A stretch of DNA of 64,000 nt from Candidatus Microgenomates bacterium (GCA_016188915.1 JACPGU010000003.1:83227-147226); one strand, 5' to 3'. Positions 42,970 through 51,577 are shown, counted from the stretch's first letter. The notes: generated from the letters alone by a model not told the origin. A program made the numbers and translations.

Positions 42970-44640
42970 ATGAAACTCAGTGATTATGTTGTCAAATTCA
43001 TAAAAGACGAGGTGGCTGATTCGGTTTTTGTATTATCGGGTGGAGGAATAATGCACATTATTGATTCGTTGGGCAAATCAAATATTAACACATACTGCTG
43101 TCATCATGAACAAGGGGCAGTTATAGCCGCCGAAGGATATGGTCGGATAAGAAACCATCCCGGGGTAGCCGTGGTTACGACTGGTCCTGGTGGGACCAAC
43201 GCCATCACCGGTGTTGCCGGAGCGTGGCTCGACAGTGTACCGATGATGGTGATATGCGGTCAGGTAAAAACAGATAACATTACCCCTAGAAGTAATGGGA
43301 TCCCAGCGCAAAGAGCAATAGGTCTCCAGGAACTAAATAATACAGATATTGCGCGTCCTATAACTAAATATACCGTAACCGTCACCGATCCAGATTCAAT
43401 AAAATACCACCTTCAAAAAGCTCTACATATTGCCATATCTGGACGTCCCGGTCCTGTTTGGATTGAAATACCTCTCGATATTACGACGGCAGAAATTGAC
43501 CCAGAGAAATTACAAGGATATAAACCAAAGCCGTTATCGGAATTTGTCGAACCCAAGATACCGATGGATATTATTATCGAAAAGCTAAAAAAAGCAAAAA
43601 AGCCATTATTGATGGCAGGATATGGTATCCGTCTGGCTGGTGGAGTGCAAGTTTTAGAAAAAATATTGAAAAAATACGAATTTAACGTGGTAACCCCAAT
43701 TTTTACCGCGGACGATCTGGTAACACATGATTATGTAAAATATTTAGGTAGGCAAGGCATGCCAGGGAATTATTCCGCAAATTACGCTGTCGACAATTGT
43801 GACGTGCTCTTGGTTGTTGGCGAAAGGATACAATTAACGCAGACATCATTTGACTACAAAAATTTTGCTATCCAGGCGACAAAAATAATGGTTGATATAG
43901 ACGAATCAGAGCTTTACAAAAAAACTCTAGCCATAGATATTCCAGTCCATTGTGATGCAAAAATATTTCTTGAAGAGCTTTTGAAATATGACTTTAAGCT
44001 AAATAAATGGAATGTGGAACGCGACAAAATCAATCTGGCTGATTATTCTTGTGGCAAAAAATATCTCAATGTCTATAAATTTATCGACGAAATCGAAAAA
44101 TACTCTGGTCTTATGCCTATCTCCACGGCCGATGGCATGGCGAGCTTGGTTCCTCACCAAGCTTTGAGAATTCACAAAAGACAACGTTTTATTACAAATG
44201 CTGGCCTTGGGCACATGGGGTCTGGACTTCCAATGGCCATTGGAGCGTGTATTGCCGAAGGTAAAAGACCAACAATTTGTTTCGAGGGAGATGGTTCGAT
44301 AATGCTTAATATTCAAGAGCTTCAAACGATTATTTATCACAAACTACCGATTAAGATCTTCATTTTCAGCAACGATGGTTATTATTCAATCAGAGGTACT
44401 CATACGCGATTCTTTAATAAGGTTTTTGCTGCCGATCCATCCTCTGGTGTGGGGATGCCAGACTTTTCGAAATTAATCCTCGCGTGGGGACTGAAGTATG
44501 AAAAAATCGCAAGTGATGACGAGCTGATAAAATTAAAATCAGTAATGGATTACGAAGGACCGATTGTTTGTGAATTAATGATATCTCCCAACCAGCCAAT
44601 GCTACCAAAATGGACAGCGGGACAATTAAGAGATAAATAA
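42970..44640 (+). CDS. TPP-dependent acetolactate synthase-like enzyme, YerE-like candidate
   Basis: 556 residues with the three domains of acetolactate synthases. The cofactor-activating Glu is E47 in HHEQGAVIAAEGYGR. The TPP motif is GDG at about 440-442 (FEGDGSIMLNIQELQ). True acetolactate synthase is unlikely, because no other branched-chain biosynthesis gene is near and the genes around are for sugar nucleotides. In Yersinia, YerE of this family adds a two-carbon unit from pyruvate to a CDP-3,6-dideoxy-4-keto sugar, giving yersiniose. RfbF, RfbG and RfbH-like genes that would make that substrate are in this cluster. The assignment is inferred from context. Confidence 0.8.
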   Translation: MKLSDYVVKFIKDEVADSVFVLSGGGIMHIIDSLGKSNINTYCCHHEQGAVIAAEGYGRIRNHPGVAVVTTGPGGTNAITGVAGAWLDSVPMMVICGQVKTDNITPRSNGIPAQRAIGLQELNNTDIARPITKYTVTVTDPDSIKYHLQKALHIAISGRPGPVWIEIPLDITTAEIDPEKLQGYKPKPLSEFVEPKIPMDIIIEKLKKAKKPLLMAGYGIRLAGGVQVLEKILKKYEFNVVTPIFTADDLVTHDYVKYLGRQGMPGNYSANYAVDNCDVLLVVGERIQLTQTSFDYKNFAIQATKIMVDIDESELYKKTLAIDIPVHCDAKIFLEELLKYDFKLNKWNVERDKINLADYSCGKKYLNVYKFIDEIEKYSGLMPISTADGMASLVPHQALRIHKRQRFITNAGLGHMGSGLPMAIGACIAEGKRPTICFEGDGSIMLNIQELQTIIYHKLPIKIFIFSNDGYYSIRGTHTRFFNKVFAADPSSGVGMPDFSKLILAWGLKYEKIASDDELIKLKSVMDYEGPIVCELMISPNQPMLPKWTAGQLRDK

Positions 44641-44641
44641 T

Positions 44642-45292
44642 ATGAAATATACCAACATTATCTTTGATTTCGATGGGACATTAGTTGATACGAGACCCGG
44701 GATAATAAAGGCTTTTTATGCTGTCATGACTGATATGGGTATAGAGCCGGCCGATGAAAAGACTATTGGTGAGCTAATAGGAGTCCCATTATCTCAATTT
44801 CTTGAAGTTCTCCTAAAAACTAATGATGCCAAAATCATTAAGAAAGGGTCAGAATTATTCAAAAAACATTATGATAGAGAATATTCTTCTGACAATATTT
44901 TGTATCCCGGTATTCCGGAGTTACTAGAAAATATTAAGGAAAACTCTGGTAGCAGTTTTGTTGTTAGTAATAAAATAGATGCTTTCTTGAATAAAATATT
45001 AGAACAGCATGATATTAGAAAATATTTCCAATCCACCAAGGGAACTGATGGGACAGGAAGAGGCTCTCAAAAATCTGATTACGTCAGGGATTTGGTTGAA
45101 GAAAATAATCTAGATCGAGCTATAACTGTCATTGTAGGTGATAGGAGAGATGATGTAGTAGCAGGAAAAGACAACCTGATACATACTGTAGGCATAACCT
45201 ATGGCTATGGCTCAAGGGAAGAATTAGAGGAAGTGGGAGCTGAGATTGTAGTCAGAGATGTTGAGGGCCTGAAGAGTGTTTTGATGGAATAA
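44642..45292 (+). CDS. HAD-superfamily phosphatase (phosphoglycolate phosphatase-like)
   Basis: 216 residues. Motif I is FDFDGTLVDT, motif II is SFVVSNK, and motif III/IV is VIVGDRRDDVVAGKD. The helical cap (about 18-85) is of the C1 type. The start is one base after the TPP enzyme stop, so translation is coupled. In this setting it probably dephosphorylates a sugar-phosphate or a by-product of the neighbouring pathway. The precise substrate is not readable. Confidence 0.85.
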   Translation: MKYTNIIFDFDGTLVDTRPGIIKAFYAVMTDMGIEPADEKTIGELIGVPLSQFLEVLLKTNDAKIIKKGSELFKKHYDREYSSDNILYPGIPELLENIKENSGSSFVVSNKIDAFLNKILEQHDIRKYFQSTKGTDGTGRGSQKSDYVRDLVEENNLDRAITVIVGDRRDDVVAGKDNLIHTVGITYGYGSREELEEVGAEIVVRDVEGLKSVLME

Positions 45293-45317
45293 AGGCTTAT
45301 TTTATAAGATTGAAAGA

Positions 45318-47267
45318 ATGTTAAAGAATTTTTATCGTAAACTGCCCTTGAAATATCGTCGAGATATAAAATTTTTTTATTACTCTTTTTTTAGGTTTAC
45401 GGAAAGCTTAAAGAAAAAACCAAAATTGCGGGATATACCTGATGGGCCGAAGATTTCTGTGGTGGTGCCGGTTTTTCGGCACGAAAGGTATTTGCGGGAG
45501 TGCATAGATTCTATTCTAAGCCAAAGCTATACGAATTTTGAATTAATTTTAGTGAACGACGATCCTGATAATAAGGAGATAGAGAAAATCTTACGAGAGT
45601 ACGAGAACAATCTTAGGGTAAAAATTTTGCACAATGAGAGTAATATCCATGTTTCCGAGAGCTTAAACAGGGGCATCAGAAAATCTACTGGAGAGTACGT
45701 CGCTTTTGTGGACTGTGATGATGCTTTGTGCCCGTATAGTTTGCAAGAAGTGGTAAAATATATTTTGGAAAACGGCTCTTGGCCAGATTTTATTAGCACG
45801 AAATACGTGGTTATCAGCGAAAAAGGGCGACTGATTTGTTGTTATAATAGACCGAAAAACCCTAATATTTTTCAAAATATGTGGGCGAGTCATTTAAAGG
45901 TGATAAGACGAGATGTTTTTGAAAAGATTGGCTATTTTGACCCAAAATGGAGCGGTATTCAGGACTATGAATTTGCTTTGCGGGCAGAAAAAAATGGTTG
46001 CCAGATCCATTATTTACAAAAATATTTATACAAATACAGGGAGCATGCCGAAACCTATACTACGCAAAAATTGAAATCGCAGTATGAAAGGTCGGATGCC
46101 CTGAAAGAACTTTACGCACTGGATAAGAAGCTAAAAATCCTCTATCTAATCACGCAATCCGAGTGGGGTGGGGCACAGAGGTATGTCTACGATCTCGCGA
46201 CAAATATGGTGCGTGATTTTGAAGTGGTGGTGGCGGGAGGGGGGGAGGGGCATTTGTCGGAGAGACTGGAACAGACGGTAGTGCGGTTTGTGGCCTTGAA
46301 GCATTTGATTCGTCCTATTAGACCCTTTCGCGATTTGCTGGCGTTTTTTGAAATATTAACGCTTTTACGGCGGGAAAAGCCGGATATTCTGCATCTTAAT
46401 TCCAGCAAGGCAGTAGTTTTGGGATCTTTAGCGGGACGTCTTTCTCGCTTCCGGCCAAAGATCATCGCCACTGCGCACGGTTTGGCATATCATGAACCAG
46501 GCTCAATATGGAAAAAACAATTTTATAAACTTTTTGAAAAAATCGGTTTTGGTTTGGCGGATAGGATAATTTGTGTTTCCCGTTTTGATTATGGCAGTGG
46601 AATAAAAAATCATGTTTTTAAGGCCTCAAAAGCTACCATTATCTATAACGGTCTACTTGCGAAGGTGTCACCTTCGCAAGTAGACGTGAAGGCCAAGTTT
46701 TTGCATAAAGATGAAGCATGTGTAGTTGGCACTATCGCTAATTTTTATCCCAACAAAGGCCTGGAGTATTTATTGCGAGTAGCCAAACTGATTCAAGACA
46801 AGCGTTCTGATATTAGCTTTGTTGTAGCTGGAGATGGAGTAGGGAGGCGAGACATAGAATCGCAAATCGCAGAATTGGGACTGAAAAATGTGAAGCTTAT
46901 AGGATTTATCGACGATACGGAAAAATTTCTGCAAGAATGCGACATCTTCGTCTTATCATCGCTCAAAGAAGGTTTACCTTATGTTATTTTAGAGGCGATG
47001 GCGATGGGCTTGCCTATTGTAGCAACAAAAGTCGGAGGAGTGCCGGAGATGGTGGACGACAATGTAGCCGGGTTTCTTGTCTCCCCGGCCGATTCAGAAG
47101 CACTGGCTGAAAAAATAGAAATATTAGCTAATGATTCTTCGCTCTGTCTTCGTTTCGGCCAAAGTGGCGCTAGAAAATTGCGGATTCAATTTACCCCAGA
47201 CAAGATGCTTTGCGACACAAAAAGTATCTACATAAAACTACTTGCGAAGGTGACACCTTCGCAATAA
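45318..47267 (+). CDS. GT2-GT4 bifunctional glycosyltransferase
   Basis: 649 residues. The first half (about 35-250) is a GT-A enzyme with ISVVVPVFRHERYLRECIDS, ILVNDDPD and the metal-site block AFVDCDDALCP. The second half (about 273-645) is GT-B, starting ILYLITQSEWGGAQRYVYDL and ending with LPYVILEAMAMGLPIVATKV. It may add two sugars in sequence. Two palindromic elements affect the coding frame: one adds about a dozen residues (LAKVSPSQ) near 445-456, between IYNGL and VDVK, and another supplies the last residues (LAKVTPSQ) and lies across the stop. The identical peptides at both places come directly from the repeated DNA. The original stop was probably elsewhere. Confidence 0.9.
   Translation: MLKNFYRKLPLKYRRDIKFFYYSFFRFTESLKKKPKLRDIPDGPKISVVVPVFRHERYLRECIDSILSQSYTNFELILVNDDPDNKEIEKILREYENNLRVKILHNESNIHVSESLNRGIRKSTGEYVAFVDCDDALCPYSLQEVVKYILENGSWPDFISTKYVVISEKGRLICCYNRPKNPNIFQNMWASHLKVIRRDVFEKIGYFDPKWSGIQDYEFALRAEKNGCQIHYLQKYLYKYREHAETYTTQKLKSQYERSDALKELYALDKKLKILYLITQSEWGGAQRYVYDLATNMVRDFEVVVAGGGEGHLSERLEQTVVRFVALKHLIRPIRPFRDLLAFFEILTLLRREKPDILHLNSSKAVVLGSLAGRLSRFRPKIIATAHGLAYHEPGSIWKKQFYKLFEKIGFGLADRIICVSRFDYGSGIKNHVFKASKATIIYNGLLAKVSPSQVDVKAKFLHKDEACVVGTIANFYPNKGLEYLLRVAKLIQDKRSDISFVVAGDGVGRRDIESQIAELGLKNVKLIGFIDDTEKFLQECDIFVLSSLKEGLPYVILEAMAMGLPIVATKVGGVPEMVDDNVAGFLVSPADSEALAEKIEILANDSSLCLRFGQSGARKLRIQFTPDKMLCDTKSIYIKLLAKVTPSQ
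46651..46685. repeat. 35-bp perfect palindrome inside the GT2-GT4 gene
   Basis: GTCTACTTGCGAAGGTG-T-CACCTTCGCAAGTAGAC, a full 17-bp stem. It is translated in frame and shares its core with the palindromes around the RAYT gene. Confidence 0.95.
47242..47264. repeat. REP-like palindrome 5' of the RAYT gene
   Basis: TTGCGAAGGTG-A-CACCTTCGCAA, directly at the end of the glycosyltransferase gene and 12 bases before the RAYT start. Confidence 0.95.
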
Positions 47268-47276
47268 GATAAAATC

Positions 47277-47975
47277 ATGCAACGGCAAATAGAACAAAAA
47301 CAAAAAAATGCCGATTATGGCATATTTCATATCTATAATCGTGGGACAGAAAAAAGAGATATTTTTTTAGATATGTACGATTTTAAAAGATTCTATGATG
47401 GTATACGGGAATTTAATACTACTATACCGGTTGATCTACGTGAAAGAATACGGGAAAAAAAGAAACGCGAAGGTGACACCTTCGCAAATAGTGGGCTAGC
47501 AAGAGGAGAAAGGCTGGTAGATGTGTTGTGTTTTTGTTTAATGCCCAATCATTATCATCTTATTTTAAAGCCCCTCATAAAGAATGGTGTGACTGTATTT
47601 ATGCGTAAATTAGCCACTGGCTATTCATCTTATTTCAATCGTAGATATGAAAGAAGTGGTAGACTATTCCAAAATGTTTTTAAAAATAAGGAGATAGATT
47701 CTGACGAATCATTTTTGTATGTCTCTGCCTATCAACACATCAATCCTATAGCTGCTAAGTTGGCGAAAAAACCATCAGATTGGCTATGGTCTAGCTATAA
47801 ACACTTTATCGGGGTAAGGAATGATGATATACTGCTAGGGGTAGAAAAAATATTGAGCGTTACATCACTTGAGTATAAAAAATATGTTGAGGGATTAATA
47901 GATGAAAATTGGTTTAGCAACCATAAAAAAAATTTACTTTTAGAGACAGACGATGATTACTACTTGCGAAGGTGA
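47277..47975 (+). CDS. REP-associated tyrosine transposase (RAYT, IS200-like)
   Basis: 232 residues. The HUH motif is MPNHYHLIL (His 92 and 94). The expected catalytic Tyr region is KLATGYSSYFNRRYERSG, then LFQNVFKNKEI. These are hallmarks of the TnpA-REP family, which nicks single-stranded hairpins and is thought to mobilise REP palindromes. The N-terminus IFHIYNRGTEKRDIF is also typical. A REP-like palindrome is inserted in frame at about 64-71 (REGDTFAN), in a loop before the HUH motif, and another supplies the last codons and the TGA stop. The protein otherwise looks intact, so it may still work. Confidence 0.93.
   Translation: MQRQIEQKQKNADYGIFHIYNRGTEKRDIFLDMYDFKRFYDGIREFNTTIPVDLRERIREKKKREGDTFANSGLARGERLVDVLCFCLMPNHYHLILKPLIKNGVTVFMRKLATGYSSYFNRRYERSGRLFQNVFKNKEIDSDESFLYVSAYQHINPIAAKLAKKPSDWLWSSYKHFIGVRNDDILLGVEKILSVTSLEYKKYVEGLIDENWFSNHKKNLLLETDDDYYLRR
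47467..47485. repeat. REP-like palindrome inside the RAYT gene
   Basis: GCGAAGGTG-A-CACCTTCGC, in frame in the transposase gene itself. Confidence 0.95.
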
Positions 47976-47989
47976 CACCTTCGCAAGTA
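47961..47989. repeat. REP-like palindrome across the RAYT stop codon
   Basis: TACTTGCGAAGGTG-A-CACCTTCGCAAGTA. The TGA stop of the RAYT gene lies at its centre, and the alaS start is 17 bases further on. Confidence 0.95.
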
Positions 47990-48006
47990 ATAAAATGGGT
48001 ATTTTT

Positions 48007-50046
48007 ATGACATCGAAAGAATTGCGACAGAAATTTTTGGATTTTTTTGAAAAGAAGGGTCATATAATTATCCCTTCAGCTTCTTTGATTCCGGAAAATG
48101 ATCCGACGACGCTCTTTACTAGCGCCGGCATGCAGCCAATGATGCCGTATTTGCTTGGCGCCGAGCATCCGGGCGGTAATAAAGTAGCGGACTCACAGAA
48201 ATGTTTTCGCACGCAAGACATCGACGAGGTTGGAGATCAGCGCCATACGACTTTTTTTGAGATGCTTGGTAATTGGTCATTTGGTGAATATTTTAAGCGT
48301 GAGCAGATACAGTGGATGTCGGAATTTCTTTTCGATGAATTGATGCTTGACCCAAAGCGGGTGTATGTGACGGTCTATCGTGGCAATACCGAGATAAATA
48401 TCGGAAAAGACGAAGAGTCGGCTGAGTTGTGGCAAAAAACATTTGAGGAGCGAGGTGTCGATGCCGAGATCGCTGATATGGCTGAAGAGGATGGCATGAG
48501 TGGTGCCCGTATTTTTTATTATGGTGATAAAAAAAATTGGTGGTCTCGAGCAGGTGTGCCACACGATATGCCACTCGGTGAACCAGGTGGACCCGACAGC
48601 GAGATGTTTTGGGATTTCGGTGAGGATCTCGAGCTTCATGAAAGATCGCCATACAAAGACCAAGTCTGTCATGTGAACTGTGATTGCGGAAGGTTTTCCG
48701 AGATTGGCAACAATGTCTTTATGCAGTATGTAAAGGTTGGTACGGGTTTTGAGCCACTATCAAAGAAAAACGTGGACTTTGGCGGGGGGCTGGAGCGCAT
48801 GACGGCTGCTACGAACGACTTGCCGGACATCTTCATGATCGATGTCTTTGATGCTGCGCGGGAAAAGCTTGAGGATATAAGCGACAAAAAGTATGGAGAG
48901 AACGAGGAAGAAACGCGCGCCTTTCGGGTGATCTTGGATCACATTAGGGCCGCGATGTTTTTGGCAGCAGATGGTGCGGTGCCGTCCAACAAAGACCAGG
49001 GCTACTTCACTCGTCGCCTCATCCGTCGTGCGATCCGATATGGGCATCAACTGGGTATTTCCGATAGTTTTTGTGGTGATATCGTAGACGCATTTATCAC
49101 TACTTACGGCGAAGCATATCCAGATATTGGCACAAATAGGGACACGATTGTTGAAGAAGAAGAAAAGTTTAATCGCACTATAGTTGAAGGACTCAAGGTG
49201 GCACACAAGATGTTTGCCGAGAAGACACCGATAGAAAAATCCAAATTCCATAAATTCATGTTGCTTCATGACCACACTCAGATTTTGAAAGAATTATGGA
49301 AAAAGAAAAGAGGAGGGGAGGATTATTCTATTCAGAAAGCGAACATAACCCAAGGGGAGATCGACAATGCGATAATAACCGGAGAAGAAGGGTTTTTGCT
49401 TTATCAATCATATGGTTTCCCGATGGAGATGATTATTGAGTTGGCGACAGAGGCACGACTCTTTTTTCATCGCGGTGAATTTCGTCGTGAACTCGAAAAG
49501 CATCAAAACTTATCTCGTAGTGCTTCAGCGGGGAAATTCAAAGGCGGGTTGGCGGATAATTCCGAGGAAACGACGAAGCTTCATACTGCCACGCACCTTC
49601 TCCTCAAATCTTTGCGGACGGTTTTGGGCGACGAAAATATCAATCAAAAAGGCAGTAATATCACGGCTGAAAGATTGCGGTTTGATTTCAATTTTCCCCG
49701 CAAACTAGAACCGGATGAGCTGAAAAAAATAGAAGAAATGGTTAATGAGCAAATTAAACGCGATCTCAAGGTAGAGCGGCTGGAAATGTCGTATGATGAA
49801 GCAAAAAAAATGGGGGCGATAGGCGTTTTTGAAAATAAATATGGAGAAAATGTTTCAGTTTATAAAATGGGGGGTGATCCCTCGACTCCCGATGGTCGCT
49901 CGGGACAAGCTTTCAGCTTGGAGCTTTGTGGCGGTCCACACGTGGAGCATACGGGACAGCTCGGGAGCTTCAAAATAATCAAAGAAGAGGCCTCTTCGGC
50001 CGGGGTTAGGAGGATTAAAGGGACACTAGGAGGGGGTAAGAAATAA
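48007..50046 (+). CDS. alaS: Alanyl-tRNA synthetase, short form
   Basis: 679 residues from MTSKELRQKFLDFF, which aligns with the normal AlaS N-terminus; an earlier in-frame ATG would add four residues, and the frame further upstream is palindrome. The class II core has RTQDIDEVGDQRHTTFFEML and NNVFMQY. The editing domain has HTATHLLLKSL and CGGPHVEHTG. The protein ends after SSAGVRRIKGTLGG, so the C-Ala domain and its linker (about 170 residues in longer bacterial enzymes) are absent. About 12 extra residues (DPSTPDGRSGQA, 624-635) interrupt the usual VYxxG-CGG segment and are encoded by a hairpin sequence. Their position beside the zinc-binding CGGPH makes their effect on editing worth testing. 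Confidence 0.95.
   Translation: MTSKELRQKFLDFFEKKGHIIIPSASLIPENDPTTLFTSAGMQPMMPYLLGAEHPGGNKVADSQKCFRTQDIDEVGDQRHTTFFEMLGNWSFGEYFKREQIQWMSEFLFDELMLDPKRVYVTVYRGNTEINIGKDEESAELWQKTFEERGVDAEIADMAEEDGMSGARIFYYGDKKNWWSRAGVPHDMPLGEPGGPDSEMFWDFGEDLELHERSPYKDQVCHVNCDCGRFSEIGNNVFMQYVKVGTGFEPLSKKNVDFGGGLERMTAATNDLPDIFMIDVFDAAREKLEDISDKKYGENEEETRAFRVILDHIRAAMFLAADGAVPSNKDQGYFTRRLIRRAIRYGHQLGISDSFCGDIVDAFITTYGEAYPDIGTNRDTIVEEEEKFNRTIVEGLKVAHKMFAEKTPIEKSKFHKFMLLHDHTQILKELWKKKRGGEDYSIQKANITQGEIDNAIITGEEGFLLYQSYGFPMEMIIELATEARLFFHRGEFRRELEKHQNLSRSASAGKFKGGLADNSEETTKLHTATHLLLKSLRTVLGDENINQKGSNITAERLRFDFNFPRKLEPDELKKIEEMVNEQIKRDLKVERLEMSYDEAKKMGAIGVFENKYGENVSVYKMGGDPSTPDGRSGQAFSLELCGGPHVEHTGQLGSFKIIKEEASSAGVRRIKGTLGGGKK
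49877..49906 (+). repeat. Hairpin insertion in alaS
   Basis: TCCCGA/TCGGGA hairpin (49887-49905) within a short GC-rich stretch that codes for residues missing from typical AlaS. Confidence 0.55.
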
Positions 50047-50050
50047 AAAA

Positions 50051-50113
50051 GGACGCTGGTGCAAAATGCGCGCAAGCGTCCTAATGGACGGCCTACTTGC
50101 GTAGGCCGGTTTT
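50051..50113. terminator. Two hairpins between convergent alaS and the unknown gene
   Basis: GGACGCT/AGCGTCC (50051-50081) and then GGCCTAC-TTGC-GTAGGCC followed by GGTTTT (50090-50113). The second looks like a plus-strand terminator for alaS. Confidence 0.65.
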
Positions 50114-50119
50114 CCCTGT

Positions 50120-51370
50120 TCAGGTAATGGGTATCATGCCGATTCCGAGGAAGCGAATCCTGGGGATATTGTTTTCGGTACCCGATCCGTGGACTGAGTA
50201 GTTCGGATCGTCGCACCCACCCCTGGTGGCCATGATTTCTTCGAGCAACCCTTTTGTTGCAAGACCCAGCTCACTGCTGTGTCCTTCCGGTGACGCTTGG
50301 TTGGCATTCACGATCGCGGTTACATCGAGGTCTTGAACATTACCTGCTTTCGCGGCATCGACGATGGCAATCTTCGTCTCGCCGGAGAGAGCGCCTTCGT
50401 ATTCTTTCACGCATGACGCCAGTTTCACGGCATCTTCCTGGCTCTGAATGCCCCATCTTCCGACGAACGCTCGCAGAAAAGCATTTCGGGACCTGCCCGT
50501 CCGAAACTTTTTGACGAATTTCACCGCAGGATCGATAAGACCGATTCTCTCGAGGACAAGGGTATTGAGATAATCCTCGGCAGCCGCCACGCGCCCGACT
50601 TCTGCTTCTTCGGCGGCCAAAAGATATGCAATGTTTTCCAGCTCCTCGACTGGCGTATCCGTATTGCAGCGCACGATGCGCGCCTCCGCCGCACCGAAGA
50701 TGGCGGTCAGTGCCTCGATGCCGCCAAATTCCGTTGTTTGCACGAGCTTGGCGAGTTTGACCAGTTCTTCCGTCAGAAGTTCTTCATTCCATTTATGGGC
50801 TTGTAGGAAAATTCTGATGGTGCGATGAATCCCCGTTCTGGTCAGGAAAGCGTTCGCCAGCATTATCGCGTCTTCAGTGGTGGTCAGGAGACCACTCGCT
50901 CGTGCGAGTATTGCCTCCTCGAGGATGTCGGACCCACGCCCATCACAGAAAGGATCGCGCACTTGTTCCGCCAGTTCGCAGAGATCGGCGAGCGTCAAGC
51001 CGGGTGGCAGATCGAGATTGTTCTTGAATGCTTCTTTGATAACCGCAATCGTTTCGTTGACCCTATCTTTGCTGTCCTCTTCGTCCACCATTCCGATCAG
51101 ATCGCAGTAGTTCTCGAGATCCAATGCTACATTCGAGTTCCTGGTCACTCTTCGGAGCCATTCGTTTCTTACTGCCGGCGACCGGAGGGCTTGAACAAGT
51201 TGCTTTGTATCGTTCTTTCTGTGCCAGACAGCAAACGCCCTCTCGATGATGGCACTTTCGTGTGCCGCCCGATGCTCGTCGTCCTTGAGCTGGTTCGCCA
51301 ATTCGCACAACTCATGAATCGTTGACGATCCCCGAATCTTCTCCCCAAACGTTTTCGGCCAAAAGCTCAT
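50120..51370 (-). CDS. Unrecognised helical-repeat-like protein
   Basis: 416 residues; I do not recognise it. It is soluble and almost entirely helical, with recurring blocks that pair LCELANQLKDD, LCELAEQVRDP, LVKLAKLVQTT, LENIAYLLAAEE and AVKLASCVKEY. These look like degenerate repeats of about 70-90 residues, perhaps a HEAT-like solenoid. The C-terminal tail (about 385-416) is Gly/Asn-rich. I chose the ATG with GAGGAG upstream; a TTG 17 codons earlier is in frame but lacks a ribosome site. Its promoter (TTGACA, 17, TAAGAT) lies about 100 bases upstream, with two short hairpins in the leader. The DNA is richer in G and C than its neighbours, suggesting transfer. Confidence 0.75.
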   Translation of the reverse strand: MSFWPKTFGEKIRGSSTIHELCELANQLKDDEHRAAHESAIIERAFAVWHRKNDTKQLVQALRSPAVRNEWLRRVTRNSNVALDLENYCDLIGMVDEEDSKDRVNETIAVIKEAFKNNLDLPPGLTLADLCELAEQVRDPFCDGRGSDILEEAILARASGLLTTTEDAIMLANAFLTRTGIHRTIRIFLQAHKWNEELLTEELVKLAKLVQTTEFGGIEALTAIFGAAEARIVRCNTDTPVEELENIAYLLAAEEAEVGRVAAAEDYLNTLVLERIGLIDPAVKFVKKFRTGRSRNAFLRAFVGRWGIQSQEDAVKLASCVKEYEGALSGETKIAIVDAAKAGNVQDLDVTAIVNANQASPEGHSSELGLATKGLLEEIMATRGGCDDPNYSVHGSGTENNIPRIRFLGIGMIPIT

Positions 51371-51468
51371 TTCTTTCGTACTCCTCGGTAGATATTTTGT
51401 CGCAACGCGACGGACTCGCAAGAGCGAGTATTCGACCTGGCATTTTGTTAAACGACAATCTGTCGCCT

Positions 51469-51497
51469 ATCTTACTGCTTTTTTGTACTAATGTCAA
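51469..51497 (-). promoter_or_regulatory. Promoter of the helical-repeat-like gene
   Basis: TTGACA, 17-base spacer, TAAGAT on the minus strand. The leader contains ACTCGC-AAGA-GCGAGT and GTCGC-AAC-GCGAC hairpins. Confidence 0.65.
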
Positions 51498-51565
51498 TAT
51501 ATCGCTCAAATAAGCTGTTTCAAGGTAGCGCTGGGTTTGTTCTTCCGTTCTCTCGCTGTTGCGGA

Positions 51566-51571
51566 TATAAT
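51566..51571 (+). promoter_or_regulatory. -10 box of the FtsA-like gene, leaderless arrangement
   Basis: TATAAT followed by six bases and then the ATG. No good -35 is visible. Confidence 0.45.
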
Positions 51572-51577
51572 ATATCC

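Larger units (their letters stand above)
47242..47989 (+). mobile_element. REPtron-like unit: RAYT gene with REP-like palindromes
   Basis: A tyrosine (HUH) transposase gene with the same palindrome immediately before it, across its stop codon, and once inside it. A fourth copy lies 0.6 kb upstream in the glycosyltransferase gene. This is the arrangement known for REP-associated tyrosine transposases. Confidence 0.8.

Noticed and set aside
42970..44640. Annotation as acetolactate synthase (IlvB) for branched-chain amino acids
   Set aside because: The fold fits, but its neighbours are nucleotide-sugar genes and no ilvN, ilvC or ilvD is near. The class IV aminotransferase is 16 kb away in another operon.
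46651..47989. CRISPR-like array from the recurring GCGAAGGTG...CACCTTCGC sequence
   Set aside because: The units are perfect palindromes at irregular spacing inside and between genes, with no spacers or cas genes. REP elements with a RAYT explain them.
50825..51325. Plus-strand 166-codon frame opposite the helical-repeat gene
   Set aside because: The minus-strand gene has a promoter, a ribosome site and repeat structure. The plus frame is Arg/Ser-rich antisense.
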